A stretch of 64,000 bases of DNA from Lachnospiraceae bacterium oral taxon 096 (lineage in GTDB: Bacteria > Bacillota > Clostridia > Lachnospirales > Lachnospiraceae). The DNA lies in assembly GCA_018141845.1 (NCBI GenBank), contig CP073340.1, forward strand, positions 576,001 to 640,000, written 5' to 3'. Within the stretch, counting starts at the first letter, position 1. Each line of letters begins with the position of its first letter. The notes beneath the pieces are model-generated. The model ran no database searches. It was not told the origin of the DNA and was given only the letters and a program-made list of their open reading frames with translations. This document shows, in pieces, positions 24,694 to 33,296 of this stretch. Both the position numbers and the translations under genes were made by a program.

Positions 24694-25455
24694 CTAATAT
24701 AACGCCCGAATGGCCCCATCTCTATACTCATTTGGTGAGAGCAAAACAGGGGCACCTGTAATATCAATAATTGAATGTCCTCCGACAAATCCCGAGGGCT
24801 CTGTAGCAAGAAAATGGGTATCATACATTGCTCCTTGTCCAGAGACCATCTTAACTAGCACAACTTTTTTCTTTCCTTCTCGCACAACATCTTCATATTG
24901 ATGTTTCTCTGTATATCTTTGACAGAGTTTTAATTTTTTTCTAATTTCTTGACAAAACTCATCACACACCCTGTGCACGGCATCTGGTCCGCTTCTTTGA
25001 TATCCTGCCTTTGCCTTTAACACAACTTGTATTAAAATAATAAGATCATCTTTTCCTGGTGTACCTGCACGGTCAAATATCACCTGCCCATCTAACATTC
25101 CGTCCGAATTTCCAAAGGCACTGACATGATTTCCCTCAGTGTCGACACCTGTAAGAACAACATACACCCCTGTCAAGGTATGGGTAATTCCCTCACCAAT
25201 TTTCCCCAAGGCCTTTGTCGAAATCGGGAAAATATCCATAATCGAATAAACGGGGATATGTCTTTGTTCAGGTTGAATAATATCTAATGTTGCACTTTCT
25301 ATTAACTCTTCCTGTGACACAAGATCCTGAAAAACTGTTTCATTGATTCCTAATTGATACCCCAAGTCTGTCGCCTTTAAGAAAAAACGGTCACTCTTTA
25401 CTGCTTCTGCAACCGAAAACGCCTTAATACACAATTGTCTCTTTACATCTTCCAT
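24694..25455 (-). CDS. prdD: PrdD, homologue of the PrdA N-terminal part
   Basis: This 253-residue protein matches the PrdA region before its cleavage site (DIFPISTKALGKIGEGITHTL, VVLTGVDTEGNHVSAFGNSDG, VVLVKMVSGQGAMYDTHFL). It ends NEYRDGAIRALY where PrdA has LEILDGCIHALT-C. The open frame continues to 25584 across a terminator, but GGAGG 8 bases before 25455 and similarity favour MEDVKRQL as the start. A possible extended -10 element (TGATATACT on the minus strand, TATACT at 25486-25481) lies 25 bases upstream of the ATG. It is first in the prdD-prdE-lysR-selB unit. Confidence 0.9.
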   Translation of the reverse strand: MEDVKRQLCIKAFSVAEAVKSDRFFLKATDLGYQLGINETVFQDLVSQEELIESATLDIIQPEQRHIPVYSIMDIFPISTKALGKIGEGITHTLTGVYVVLTGVDTEGNHVSAFGNSDGMLDGQVIFDRAGTPGKDDLIILIQVVLKAKAGYQRSGPDAVHRVCDEFCQEIRKKLKLCQRYTEKHQYEDVVREGKKKVVLVKMVSGQGAMYDTHFLATEPSGFVGGHSIIDITGAPVLLSPNEYRDGAIRALY

Positions 25456-25530
25456 TACTTTTCCTCCACTTCTTTTTTGCAGTATATCATTTTCTGGCAC
25501 ATTTTTGTATCTATTTTTATTGAAAAGTAC

Positions 25531-25562
25531 AAAAATGAGGCCAAAAATCGGCCTCATTTTAT
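25531..25562. terminator. Terminator after trmL
   Basis: In minus sense ATGAGGCC-loop-GGCCTCAT is followed by TTTTTGT; in plus sense TTTTAT follows. It ends the long asnA-trmL operon before prdD. Confidence 0.88.
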
Positions 25563-26075
25563 CTATTTTCCTTCTTCCTTCCAAGATAGTCTATGCAAAT
25601 GCCCCTCCAATGCCATTTTTTCATATCCATTTTGGCGAAGTGCCTCATATAAAATAATAGCAACAGAATTCGAAAGATTCAAACTGCGAATTTCCCCCCA
25701 CATGGGAATGCGCACACAATTTTCTTCATTTTCCACAAGAATTTCCTCAGGAATGCCTGCACTTTCTTTTCCAAACATAATATAACAATCTGATTCATAG
25801 CATACATCGGAATGGGTATGCTTTGCCTTTGTCGTTGCCATATACATTTTTTCTCTTGCTCTTGGATTTTTTTCTAAAAAATCGTCATAATCAGAATAGA
25901 CCTGGACATCAAGCTTATCCCAATAGTCAAGACCTGCTCGAAGAATTTGCTTTTCATTGAGTTTAAAACCCAATGGTTCAATTAAATGCAAGCGTGTATT
26001 GGTGGCCACACAAGTCCTTCCAATATTTCCTGTATTTGCAGGCATCTCCGGTTCATATAAAACAATATTGATCAT
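25563..26075 (-). CDS. trmL: tRNA (cytidine/uridine-34 2'-O)-methyltransferase TrmL
   Basis: This 170-residue SPOUT methyltransferase modifies the ribose at the wobble base of leucine tRNAs. Its motifs are NIVLYEPEMPANTGNIGRTC at the N-terminus, MFGKESAGIPEEIL, and the C-terminal knot CVRIPMWGEIRSLNLSNSVAI. Length is normal for TrmL, which lacks the extra RNA-binding domain of other SpoU enzymes. It overlaps the aminotransferase gene by four bases and is the last gene of the operon. Confidence 0.92.
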   Translation of the reverse strand: MINIVLYEPEMPANTGNIGRTCVATNTRLHLIEPLGFKLNEKQILRAGLDYWDKLDVQVYSDYDDFLEKNPRAREKMYMATTKAKHTHSDVCYESDCYIMFGKESAGIPEEILVENEENCVRIPMWGEIRSLNLSNSVAIILYEALRQNGYEKMALEGHLHRLSWKEEGK

Positions 26076-27247
26076 ACTTCTGCCTGTGCATCGAGACGCT
26101 TTACAAAATTTTCAATGCGACTGAGTGCCTCCTTTAATTGATTGATGGAATAGGCGTAAGAGATGCGAAGATAACCTTCACCAGAATCACCAAAGGCTGT
26201 TCCCGGCACAACAGCAACTTTTTCTTCCATTAACAGTCTTGTCGCAAATTCCTCACTGCGAATACCAAATCGCTTGATGCTCGGAAAGACATAAAATGCC
26301 CCTTCTGGCTCAAAGCAGGTGAGTCCCATATCATTTAGACGACTAAGAACATAGCGTCTTCTCTGATTATATGACTCCCTCATCTTGGCCACAGCCTCAT
26401 CGCCATCCCGAAGGGCAATTACGGCAGCATATTGGCTGGTAGTTGGTGCACACATAATACAAAATTGATGTATTTTAGTCATTTGCTCAATGATTTTTTC
26501 TGGTCCACAGGCATAGCCAAGTCTCCAACCGGTCATCGCATAGGACTTTGAAAATCCATTGATTAAAATTGTTCTCTCCTTCATTCCTGGTACCTGAATA
26601 ATGGAAGCATGATCTCCCGCATAGGTCAGCTCACAATAAATCTCATCCGAAAGAACAAAGAGATCTTTTTCTATACAAACTTTGGCAATTTCTTCCAATT
26701 CCTTATAACTTAAAATGGATCCTGTCGGATTATTTGGAAATGGCAAAATTAAAATCTTGGTCTTATCTGTAATCTTTTCTAAAATCTGCTCTGCAGTGAG
26801 TTTAAAACCATTTTCTTCCTTTAAGTCAATAATAACAGGAACACCACTGGCCAAAATTGTGCACGGCTCATAGGAAACATAGCTTGGTTGAGGTAATAAG
26901 ACTTCATCTCCAGGATTTAACATCGCTCTGAGTGCAATATCAATTCCTTCGCTCCCTCCCACAGTCACAATAATTTCCTTTGCTGGATTATAGCTTACTT
27001 TATATTTTCGCTTGATATAGCGATCAATTTCCATTCTCAAATCCATCAAACCTGAATTTGATGTGTAAAATGTGCGTCCCTTTTCTAGTGAATATACACC
27101 CTCATCTCGAATAAAATATGGTGTCTCAAAATCGGGCTCTCCAACGCCCAAAGAAATGGCGCCTTCCATCGTATTGACAATATCAAAAAATTTTCGAATT
27201 CCCGATGGCTTTATAGTTTGGATTTTATCTGATAACGGATTTCTCAT
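26072..27247 (-). CDS. PLP-dependent class I/II aminotransferase
   Basis: The protein is 391 residues with the fold-type I aminotransferase pattern: GVGEPDFETPYFI, YTSNSGLMDLR, PFPNNPTGSILS, SDEIYCELTY and the PLP lysine in NGFSKSYAMTGWRLGY, then RISYAYS near the end. It resembles aspartate/aromatic aminotransferases (PatA/AspC type). The exact substrate is open. It overlaps the Lrp gene by four bases, a pairing common in Firmicutes that suggests amino acid-responsive control. Confidence 0.9.
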   Translation of the reverse strand: MRNPLSDKIQTIKPSGIRKFFDIVNTMEGAISLGVGEPDFETPYFIRDEGVYSLEKGRTFYTSNSGLMDLRMEIDRYIKRKYKVSYNPAKEIIVTVGGSEGIDIALRAMLNPGDEVLLPQPSYVSYEPCTILASGVPVIIDLKEENGFKLTAEQILEKITDKTKILILPFPNNPTGSILSYKELEEIAKVCIEKDLFVLSDEIYCELTYAGDHASIIQVPGMKERTILINGFSKSYAMTGWRLGYACGPEKIIEQMTKIHQFCIMCAPTTSQYAAVIALRDGDEAVAKMRESYNQRRRYVLSRLNDMGLTCFEPEGAFYVFPSIKRFGIRSEEFATRLLMEEKVAVVPGTAFGDSGEGYLRISYAYSINQLKEALSRIENFVKRLDAQAEV

Positions 27248-27726
27248 GGTGTAATCAACTGCCTTTCATCGGTTTTATTTTCCGTAAGAATCGTTCCATG
27301 ATCCTTATATTTTTTCAAGATAAAATGAGTTCCTGTGCTGAGTACAGACTCCATTGGTGACAACTTATCAGAAACAAATTGTGCCACCTCTCTCATTGTC
27401 TTTCCCTCTACAATTACAGTAAAGTCAAAGGAGCCACTCATCAAATATACCGCCGAAACTGCACTGAATTGATAGATACGCTCTGCAATCTTGTCAAATC
27501 CCATACCCCTTTGTGGTGTGACCTTTACTTCAATGAGAGCTACAACTTTTTCTGTGCTTGTATTGTCCCAATTGATCAAGGTGTGATACCCACAAATAAT
27601 ACCTTCTTTTTCCATATTGGAAATCTCATTGGCAACATCCACTTCATTTTCTCCCAATAAAATGGCCAATTCTTTCAAATCAATCCTGCTGTTTTTCTCA
27701 ATGACTGCAAGTATTTTTTCTCTCAT
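27244..27726 (-). CDS. Lrp/AsnC-family regulator
   Basis: The 160-residue protein has an N-terminal HTH (IEKNSRIDLKELAILLGENEVDVANEISNMEKEG) and a C-terminal RAM ligand-binding domain (VVALIEVKVTPQRGMGFDKIAERI, YLMSGSFDFTVIVEG). It is coupled by four-base overlaps to the HypE-like gene before and the aminotransferase after it. It probably senses an amino acid and tunes the aminotransferase. Confidence 0.92.
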   Translation of the reverse strand: MREKILAVIEKNSRIDLKELAILLGENEVDVANEISNMEKEGIICGYHTLINWDNTSTEKVVALIEVKVTPQRGMGFDKIAERIYQFSAVSAVYLMSGSFDFTVIVEGKTMREVAQFVSDKLSPMESVLSTGTHFILKKYKDHGTILTENKTDERQLITP

Positions 27727-28259
27727 TCTTTGTTCTCCTTACCATCAAGTATTCTATATATTTCATCCGCCCCCGAGCGATTAATATATTCCAATTCATC
27801 CTTGTCGACAATGCATTTGTCCAGTGAAGTCTGATCAAGCATTCCCACAACTTCTGCTGTAAATCCATCCGCTTTCAATGCTGCAACTGTCTGATATCCA
27901 CTCTCACAGAGCAAAACAAAACATTGACTTCTCAATCGGTAAATATTGCAACCAAAAAATTCACAAACCTCAATTCCTCCCTGTAACAGTGGAATCTTTC
28001 GAATTTCAATTTTTAACCCACATTTTTTCTCTGTTGCAATGCGATAGAGGCAAGCAAGCACACCTGCTTCGCCTGCCTCTATCACTTCTGTTGCAAAATA
28101 TTGTTTCGCCTCGGGCCTTGGATATAACAATTGACGATGTTTTTGAATGACCTTCTCAAGATATCTTTTGTGATATCTCGTTTCCAATAATTCTTTCTTT
28201 TTTTCAAGAATTTGGCTCACTCCCAGTGCCCCCGCATAGCCCAAAACAACAATATCCAT
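27723..28259 (-). CDS. HypE/AIR-synthase C-terminal-like protein
   Basis: The 178-residue protein contains segments like the C-terminal part of HypE and AIR synthase proteins (VIEAGEAGVLACLYRIATEKKCGLKIEIRKIPLL, then ALKADGFTAEVVGML). It lacks the N-terminal ATP-binding half and the C-terminal PRIC-type cysteine of true HypE, so it should not perform hydrogenase maturation as such. Its ATG overlaps the VanW stop (TAATG). The same neighbourhood occurs in related Lachnospiraceae as far as I know. Function unknown. Confidence 0.65.
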   Translation of the reverse strand: MDIVVLGYAGALGVSQILEKKKELLETRYHKRYLEKVIQKHRQLLYPRPEAKQYFATEVIEAGEAGVLACLYRIATEKKCGLKIEIRKIPLLQGGIEVCEFFGCNIYRLRSQCFVLLCESGYQTVAALKADGFTAEVVGMLDQTSLDKCIVDKDELEYINRSGADEIYRILDGKENKE

Positions 28260-29809
28260 TATTGCCCTCCTGGAGCAGCTTCTGCTGGCTGTGGTGCTGG
28301 TGCTTGCGTCTCTGGAGCCTGTGTTGGCTCTGGAGCTGGAGCTTGCGTTGGCTCTGGAGCTTGTGTTGGCTCTGGAGCTGGGGCCGGCTGTGGTGCTGGA
28401 GTTGCTGGCTGTTCCTTTTTCTCTACTTTCTTTTCTGCCTTCTCCTCACTCTTTTCCTCACTGCGATTGCTACTTTCGCTGGATCTAACACCACGACGCA
28501 CAATATCATTGGAAGTAATGTAATAGTCCTCAGAAATCTTCTTTTTCTCTGTCTCCACTCCATTGACCTTGACAATCTTCCACAATTGTGAAACCCTTCC
28601 ATCATGTCCTGATGAAACATAGACCTTTTCTCCTGCCGAAAGCCTTTCATCATCAATATAGGTTGTCTCTCTCTTTGTCTTTGATAAAATTTTTGACTCA
28701 AATTCAAGCGTTCGATTTGCTGGTCTTGTCTCCGTTCCCCAAATCGTAAATGTCAATTTTCGATCCGTCGTATAGGCTTCAACATAAATTGGTTTGTCTT
28801 GATTATTTGTAATTTTAATATCCTTATAGGTTCCTGCAATCGCTGCATCTCCACTTGGCTGTACATACCCCACAGTCATCGAGTGATTTTGTCGCTGCTT
28901 AATCTTTAACTCTGCACGCAATGCAGCATTATACAAAGTCGTCGCAATTTGACAGGCACCACCTCCGATGCTATCTACTACCTGACCATTCTCATAGGCA
29001 TGGGCAATTCGATAGCCGTTTTTCACTGTAAATGGCTCCATGCACTCATAGCCAGAAAGTGTCTCCCCTGGCATCAAAATATGACCATTAATCTTTTGTG
29101 CACCATTTTTTACATTCGTCGCTCGCTCGGATGACGAGGAAGAATAATCGGTTGTAAAAGTTCCCAATACATCCTTAATTCCACTCAATTGATCGGCTGT
29201 GATCTTTGGCTTGTCCTCAACCGTCTGCAAATCTAAAACAATATCACTGTTGTCTCCAGAATGAAGTGCCTGTTCAAGATCTGTTTTTGCTTTTTCTTCG
29301 TCAATCTTTACTCCCGATTTTTCTGGCGTTATCACAAATTTTCCATCTTTTCGCTCAAGCTTTGCATCCTGTGCTGGCTCAAGTAAATTTCCTGCCTTTT
29401 CCTTAATCAATTGGTCAAATTTTGTTTGATCCACAGCATCTTCAAGGTCGAGATTGACAGGAGCAGTATTCATATCCTCCTGTGTCATATATCGCTTAAT
29501 TAAATTTCCATCATTGTAAGAACCTAATATGCGAAGAACCTGCTCACTGTGTGCCCCCTCATATCCCAATTCCTTTAGGGTGGTGGAGGCAACTTCTTGA
29601 CCATTGACCTTAACGCGAAGAGTTCTTCCACTATTTCGCTGAATATATTCGTCAATCAACCCCTTCGCTTCTTCGGTTGTCTTTCCTGAAAAATCCATAC
29701 CATCGACACTAATTCCTGTTGGAATCGTCGATGCCCATGCGTTTTGAATATAGAGTCCTGCTGCCAAAACTGCTATAATTGCACATTTTTGAATGCTCTT
29801 CTTCATCAT
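28259..29809 (-). CDS. VanW-family cell envelope protein with peptidoglycan-binding domain
   Basis: The protein is 516 residues. A signal or anchor helix lies near 5-27, followed by repeats of the PG_binding_4 type (ISVDGMDFSGKTTEEAKGLIDEY and a second copy about 120-210). A VanW domain follows (about 225-350: FTTDYSSSSSERATNVKNGA, NGHILMPGETLSGYECMEPF, GGACQIATTLYNAALRAEL). Next is a G5-like beta region and a C-terminal tail made of Ala/Pro/Glu/Thr/Gln repeats (APEPTQAP). VanW proteins are linked to the cell wall; their biochemical role is not settled. It sits between the 31-residue membrane peptide and the HypE-like gene in the asnA-trmL operon. Confidence 0.88.
   Translation of the reverse strand: MMKKSIQKCAIIAVLAAGLYIQNAWASTIPTGISVDGMDFSGKTTEEAKGLIDEYIQRNSGRTLRVKVNGQEVASTTLKELGYEGAHSEQVLRILGSYNDGNLIKRYMTQEDMNTAPVNLDLEDAVDQTKFDQLIKEKAGNLLEPAQDAKLERKDGKFVITPEKSGVKIDEEKAKTDLEQALHSGDNSDIVLDLQTVEDKPKITADQLSGIKDVLGTFTTDYSSSSSERATNVKNGAQKINGHILMPGETLSGYECMEPFTVKNGYRIAHAYENGQVVDSIGGGACQIATTLYNAALRAELKIKQRQNHSMTVGYVQPSGDAAIAGTYKDIKITNNQDKPIYVEAYTTDRKLTFTIWGTETRPANRTLEFESKILSKTKRETTYIDDERLSAGEKVYVSSGHDGRVSQLWKIVKVNGVETEKKKISEDYYITSNDIVRRGVRSSESSNRSEEKSEEKAEKKVEKKEQPATPAPQPAPAPEPTQAPEPTQAPAPEPTQAPETQAPAPQPAEAAPGGQ
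28290..28410 (-). repeat. Short tandem repeats coding a Pro/Ala/Gln-rich tail
   Basis: Degenerate 15-30 base units built on GTTGGCTCTGGAGCT (plus strand) run through the 3' end of the VanW gene and encode APEPTQAP-type repeats. Copy number could vary between strains by slippage. Confidence 0.7.
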
Positions 29810-29829
29810 CTCTCTTTTCGTCCTTCTGC

Positions 29830-29925
29830 CTACATCATGACACTCATCACCATTGGAATAATCATTGCAGCAACCATCACAACGGCAATCACACCCATAA
29901 TAATCTTCTTTACTTTTGGACTCAT
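29830..29925 (-). CDS. 31-residue hydrophobic membrane peptide
   Basis: A short frame reads MSPKVKKIIMGVIAVVMVAA then MIIPMVMSVMM and stops at TAG. It has a positively charged start (three Lys) and one hydrophobic segment able to span the membrane. GAGAGGTG lies 5 bases before the ATG, and the gene sits 4 bases after the exonuclease gene and 20 before the VanW gene, so it is translated in the operon. It is below the size most gene finders report. Function unknown; by size and place it may help a membrane partner such as the VanW protein. Confidence 0.75.
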   Translation of the reverse strand: MSPKVKKIIMGVIAVVMVAAMIIPMVMSVMM

Positions 29926-29929
29926 CTTT

Positions 29930-30631
29930 TCACCTCTCCATTCTTCCATACTGGCGAATAATCTTGTCCGTCAGCCTAGAAATCTCACTTCTACTCAAAG
30001 CCATCAAAGCTTTGTCCTCTATTCTATGATAGTTTAAAAGTTTCTGCAAGTATTCTTTTTGCCTTTGCGTAGCTGGTACATCTTTTTTCACCTTACATTG
30101 CAATGATTCAGCCAAAAGATACTCCTCTTGCTTTCCTCTGCCCATCTCTTGATACAAAAGATGAGCAGAGATGGCATCAGAGAGTGCACGATGGCTTTCC
30201 CTCACTTCAATCCCAAAATATGTACAGGCGTTAAGTAAAGTCTTACTCTCCCCCTTAGGCATACATTTTCTAGCAATCTTTAAAGTATCAATGCCCTCTC
30301 TCTCAAAGCCAAGCCCTGCATTTTCCATCTCTTTTTTCAAAAAGCGATAGTCAAAAAGGATGTTGTGCCCAAGAAGAGGTAAATCTTCACAAAATTCATA
30401 AAACTCGCCTATGACTTCCTCAATATAACTTTGTCCCTTGAGCATCTTTTGTGTAATCCCTGTAATTCTCTCAATTCGTTCAGGAATCTCCACCCTAGGA
30501 TCAATTAATTTATTCCATTTGCCAACAATCTGCCCATTTTTAACTTGAATAGCTCCAATTTCAATAATATGATCTTTCTTTGCAGAAAGTCCTGTGGTTT
30601 CAAGATCCACAGCAACATAATTTTTTTCCAT
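29930..30631 (-). CDS. DEDDh 3'-5' exonuclease (DNA polymerase III epsilon-like)
   Basis: In this 233-residue protein the exonuclease domain spans about 1-170: Exo I VAVDLETTGLSAKKD, Exo II LLGHNILFDYRFL, Exo III HRALSDAISAHLLY with the HxxxxD pair. A C-terminal stretch (VPATQRQKEYLQKLLNYH) resembles the small helical module often appended to such enzymes in Clostridia. It could proofread DNA or trim RNA; the substrate is not set by sequence. Its start meets the stop of the dCMP deaminase gene. Confidence 0.88.
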   Translation of the reverse strand: MEKNYVAVDLETTGLSAKKDHIIEIGAIQVKNGQIVGKWNKLIDPRVEIPERIERITGITQKMLKGQSYIEEVIGEFYEFCEDLPLLGHNILFDYRFLKKEMENAGLGFEREGIDTLKIARKCMPKGESKTLLNACTYFGIEVRESHRALSDAISAHLLYQEMGRGKQEEYLLAESLQCKVKKDVPATQRQKEYLQKLLNYHRIEDKALMALSRSEISRLTDKIIRQYGRMER

Positions 30632-31125
30632 TATACTTGTATCTTAATCTCTCTTCCTGTGGAAGTATATCGGTAATAGCGCACTCCAGCTGCATTGAGC
30701 ATTCGCTTGCTCGCACGCACAGATGGTGTGTCCTCATACTTATCATCAGCATAAACAATTAATTTAATTCCTGATTGAATAATCGCCTTTGCACATTCAT
30801 TACATGGAAAGAGGGTGACATAGATTTTGCTGTTCTCTAAACTTCCCCCTCGGTAATTTAGTATGGCATTGAGTTCACCATGAGTGGAATACATATACTT
30901 TGCATTGTATGGATCATCTTTTTCATGCTCCTTTCCCCATGGAAACTCTTCATCTGAACATCCCCTTGGAAATCCATTGTAACCCATAGATAAAATTTTA
31001 TTGTCACTGCTGACAATACACGCACCAACCTGCGTATTTGGATCCTTTGATCTTCTCGCCGAAAGCTCTGCCACACCCATAAAATACTCATCCCAAGTGA
31101 TGTAATCTTGTCTCTTCTCGCCCAT
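30631..31125 (-). CDS. Deoxycytidylate deaminase (ComEB-like)
   Basis: The 164-residue zinc enzyme deaminates dCMP to dUMP for thymidylate synthesis. It shows the deaminase motif THGELNAIL and LFPCNECAKAI, whose His and two Cys bind zinc with the catalytic Glu beside the His, and GACIVSSDNKILSMGYNGFPRGC in the core. The frame opens at 31140 but AAAGGA 6 bases before 31125 favours MGEKRQDYI. It follows sua5 closely with a 1-base touch to the exonuclease gene after it. Confidence 0.92.
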   Translation of the reverse strand: MGEKRQDYITWDEYFMGVAELSARRSKDPNTQVGACIVSSDNKILSMGYNGFPRGCSDEEFPWGKEHEKDDPYNAKYMYSTHGELNAILNYRGGSLENSKIYVTLFPCNECAKAIIQSGIKLIVYADDKYEDTPSVRASKRMLNAAGVRYYRYTSTGREIKIQV

Positions 31126-31136
31126 TTTTTGTCCTT

Positions 31137-32198
31137 TCACACCAAAATCTTCTTTTGACCTGCCGCCTTCATCAAGCGATTCATCACGGCCATTGCCATC
31201 CCCTCACCCGAAAAACTCTCCGCATAGATAATATCTACCTTTTGATGGTCAAATTCGCGAAGAGTGGCAAATAAATGGCGGGCAACTTCTGCCTCATCCT
31301 CTCTTGAACCCAAAACCACACAATCAATGGATTTATGATTTGGATAGCGATCTCGATTTTCTCTGGAAACCATCAATCCAATTCGCATCTTTTTTGACTG
31401 TGCTTCTTTAATCAGGGCATTGATCTTTTCGACCACCTTTTCATTTTTTCCCTCTACGACAAAAAGTTCTGCCTTTGGGGCATAGTGTCTGTACTTCATT
31501 CCTGGTGCCTTTGGTCTTTGGGTCATCTCTTGGTTTCCAAGCAATGTGGGGTCAAGCTCCACCTTGCCCACGACTTCTTTGACCATCTCCATCGTAATTG
31601 CCCCTGGACGCAAAATCATCGGAACACTCCCTGTGACATCAATAATCGTTGACTCAAGCCCAATGCCCACTGGCCCACCATCAATAATGGCATTCACTTT
31701 TCCATTTAAATCTTCCCACACATGCTCTGCCTGTGTAGGGCTTGGTCTACCTGAAGTATTGGCGCTTGGTGCAGCAATCGGTGTTTTTGCCAAGCGAATC
31801 AGACTTCTTGCAATTTCATTTGATGGCATTCGTATTCCAACTGTATCTAACCCTCCACTCGTTTCCAGTGGAACAATCTCTCTTTTTTTCATCACAAGTG
31901 TCATTGGTCCTGGCCAAAATGCCTGTGCCAACTTTTTTGCCATCTCTGGCACTTCTCTTGCCAACTTTCCCATTTCCTCTTCATCAGCAATATGGACAAT
32001 CAAGGGATTGTCACTTGGTCTTCCCTTGGCTGCATAAATCTTTTTTGCTGCCTGTGGATTCAATGCATCTGCCCCAAGTCCATAGACTGTTTCTGTCGGA
32101 AACGCCACAAGGCCACCAGACATCAAAATGTCGGCGGCCTCTCTTAGCAGATCCCTATATTGTTTATCTCGAATGACAATCATCTTCGTCTGCATCAT
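31137..32198 (-). CDS. L-threonylcarbamoyladenylate synthase (Sua5/YwlC)
   Basis: The 353-residue enzyme makes threonylcarbamoyl-AMP for the t6A base of ANN-decoding tRNAs. The YrdC domain covers about 1-210 (GGLVAFPTETVYGLGADALN, KIYAAKGRPSDNPLI, APSANTSGRPSPT) and a C-terminal Sua5 domain covers about 240-350. The longer frame to 32282 runs into asnA; AGGAGAG before the ATG at 32198 supports this start. It is 7 bases after asnA. Confidence 0.94.
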   Translation of the reverse strand: MMQTKMIVIRDKQYRDLLREAADILMSGGLVAFPTETVYGLGADALNPQAAKKIYAAKGRPSDNPLIVHIADEEEMGKLAREVPEMAKKLAQAFWPGPMTLVMKKREIVPLETSGGLDTVGIRMPSNEIARSLIRLAKTPIAAPSANTSGRPSPTQAEHVWEDLNGKVNAIIDGGPVGIGLESTIIDVTGSVPMILRPGAITMEMVKEVVGKVELDPTLLGNQEMTQRPKAPGMKYRHYAPKAELFVVEGKNEKVVEKINALIKEAQSKKMRIGLMVSRENRDRYPNHKSIDCVVLGSREDEAEVARHLFATLREFDHQKVDIIYAESFSGEGMAMAVMNRLMKAAGQKKILV

Positions 32199-32205
32199 AT
32201 CTCTC

Positions 32206-33213
32206 CTACAATAGGTGAATCTTGTGCTTTTCACAAGCATCAATAACATCCTGTGGCCAGAGTGAGCTTTGCACCTCTCCAATATGTGCTCGGTTTAAGA
32301 GCAACATACAGAGTCTTGACTGACCCACACCACCTCCGATAGTATATGGCAATTCACCATTTAAGAGCATTTGATGATAAGGAAGATTCTTCCTTTCCTC
32401 ACAATGAGCCTTCTTTAACTGCTCCTCCATGGCCTTTTCGTCTACACGGATACCCATACTAGAAATTTCCAATGCACAATCAAGCCAATCAAACCAAAAG
32501 AGAATATCTCCATTCAATGACCAATCATCATAGTCTGGTGCACGGCCATCATGTGGCTCTCCATTCGAAAGCTTGTCTCCAATTTTCTCAATAAATACAC
32601 AGCCCTTTTCCTTTGTGATCAGGTTTTCTCTTTCCTTTGGTGTCTTATCTGGATATCTTTGCAACAATTCCTCGGAAGTAATAAAGTAGATATCATCTGG
32701 AAGATGACGAACTGCATTTGGATACTTATACCAAACTTCATGTTCCATATGCTTAATCACCTTAAAGATGGTACGCACAGTATTCTCCAATTCCTCGATA
32801 GTGCGATCCTTCTTATCAATGACCTTTTCCCAGTCCCATTGATCGACATATACAGAATGAAGGTTATCTAACTCCTCATCACGGCGAATCGCATTCATAT
32901 TTGTATAAAGACCCTCACCAGGCTGAAAATCATACTTGTGCAATGCCATTCTCTTCCACTTTGCAAGAGAATGAACAACCTCCACTTCCTCATTTGGCAT
33001 AGCCAAAATGTCAAAACCAACTGGTCTTTCTGTTCCATTCAGATTATCATTTAATCCACTTGATTTTGTGACAAATAGAGGAGCAGAAACTCTCTCCAAA
33101 TTCATCTCTTTTCCAAATTCCTTTTGGAATGTATCTCGAATGTACTTGATTGCCTCCTGCGTCTCTCGAACAGAAAGCACGGGATCATAATGTTTTGGTA
33201 ATATCAATGCCAT
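32206..33213 (-). CDS. asnA: Ammonia-dependent asparagine synthetase
   Basis: The 335-residue enzyme makes asparagine from aspartate, ammonia and ATP. It resembles class II aminoacyl-tRNA synthetase cores. Motifs are [41 protein letters not shown] and [15 protein letters not shown]. The frame is open to 33282, but AGGAGG 8 bases before 33213 and the family start ([11 protein letters not shown]) fix the beginning. It is first in the ten-gene operon ending with trmL. Confidence 0.96.
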   Translation of the reverse strand: MALILPKHYDPVLSVRETQEAIKYIRDTFQKEFGKEMNLERVSAPLFVTKSSGLNDNLNGTERPVGFDILAMPNEEVEVVHSLAKWKRMALHKYDFQPGEGLYTNMNAIRRDEELDNLHSVYVDQWDWEKVIDKKDRTIEELENTVRTIFKVIKHMEHEVWYKYPNAVRHLPDDIYFITSEELLQRYPDKTPKERENLITKEKGCVFIEKIGDKLSNGEPHDGRAPDYDDWSLNGDILFWFDWLDCALEISSMGIRVDEKAMEEQLKKAHCEERKNLPYHQMLLNGELPYTIGGGVGQSRLCMLLLNRAHIGEVQSSLWPQDVIDACEKHKIHLL

Positions 33214-33296
33214 AATTTTTTCCTCCTGAATGAAACTATTTTTTAATTCCACTATATTAGCACTTTGGAAGAACAACTTCAAGCCCTTTTGATAAC

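Noticed and set aside
28226..28591. Repeat-rich plus-strand frames over the VanW gene, and the repeats as a possible CRISPR array
   Set aside because: Repeats are degenerate, continuous and in frame with the VanW tail; there are no unique spacers.
33214..33296. A T-box or riboswitch before asnA
   Set aside because: Only about 80 bases separate it from the previous gene and no T-box motif is seen.
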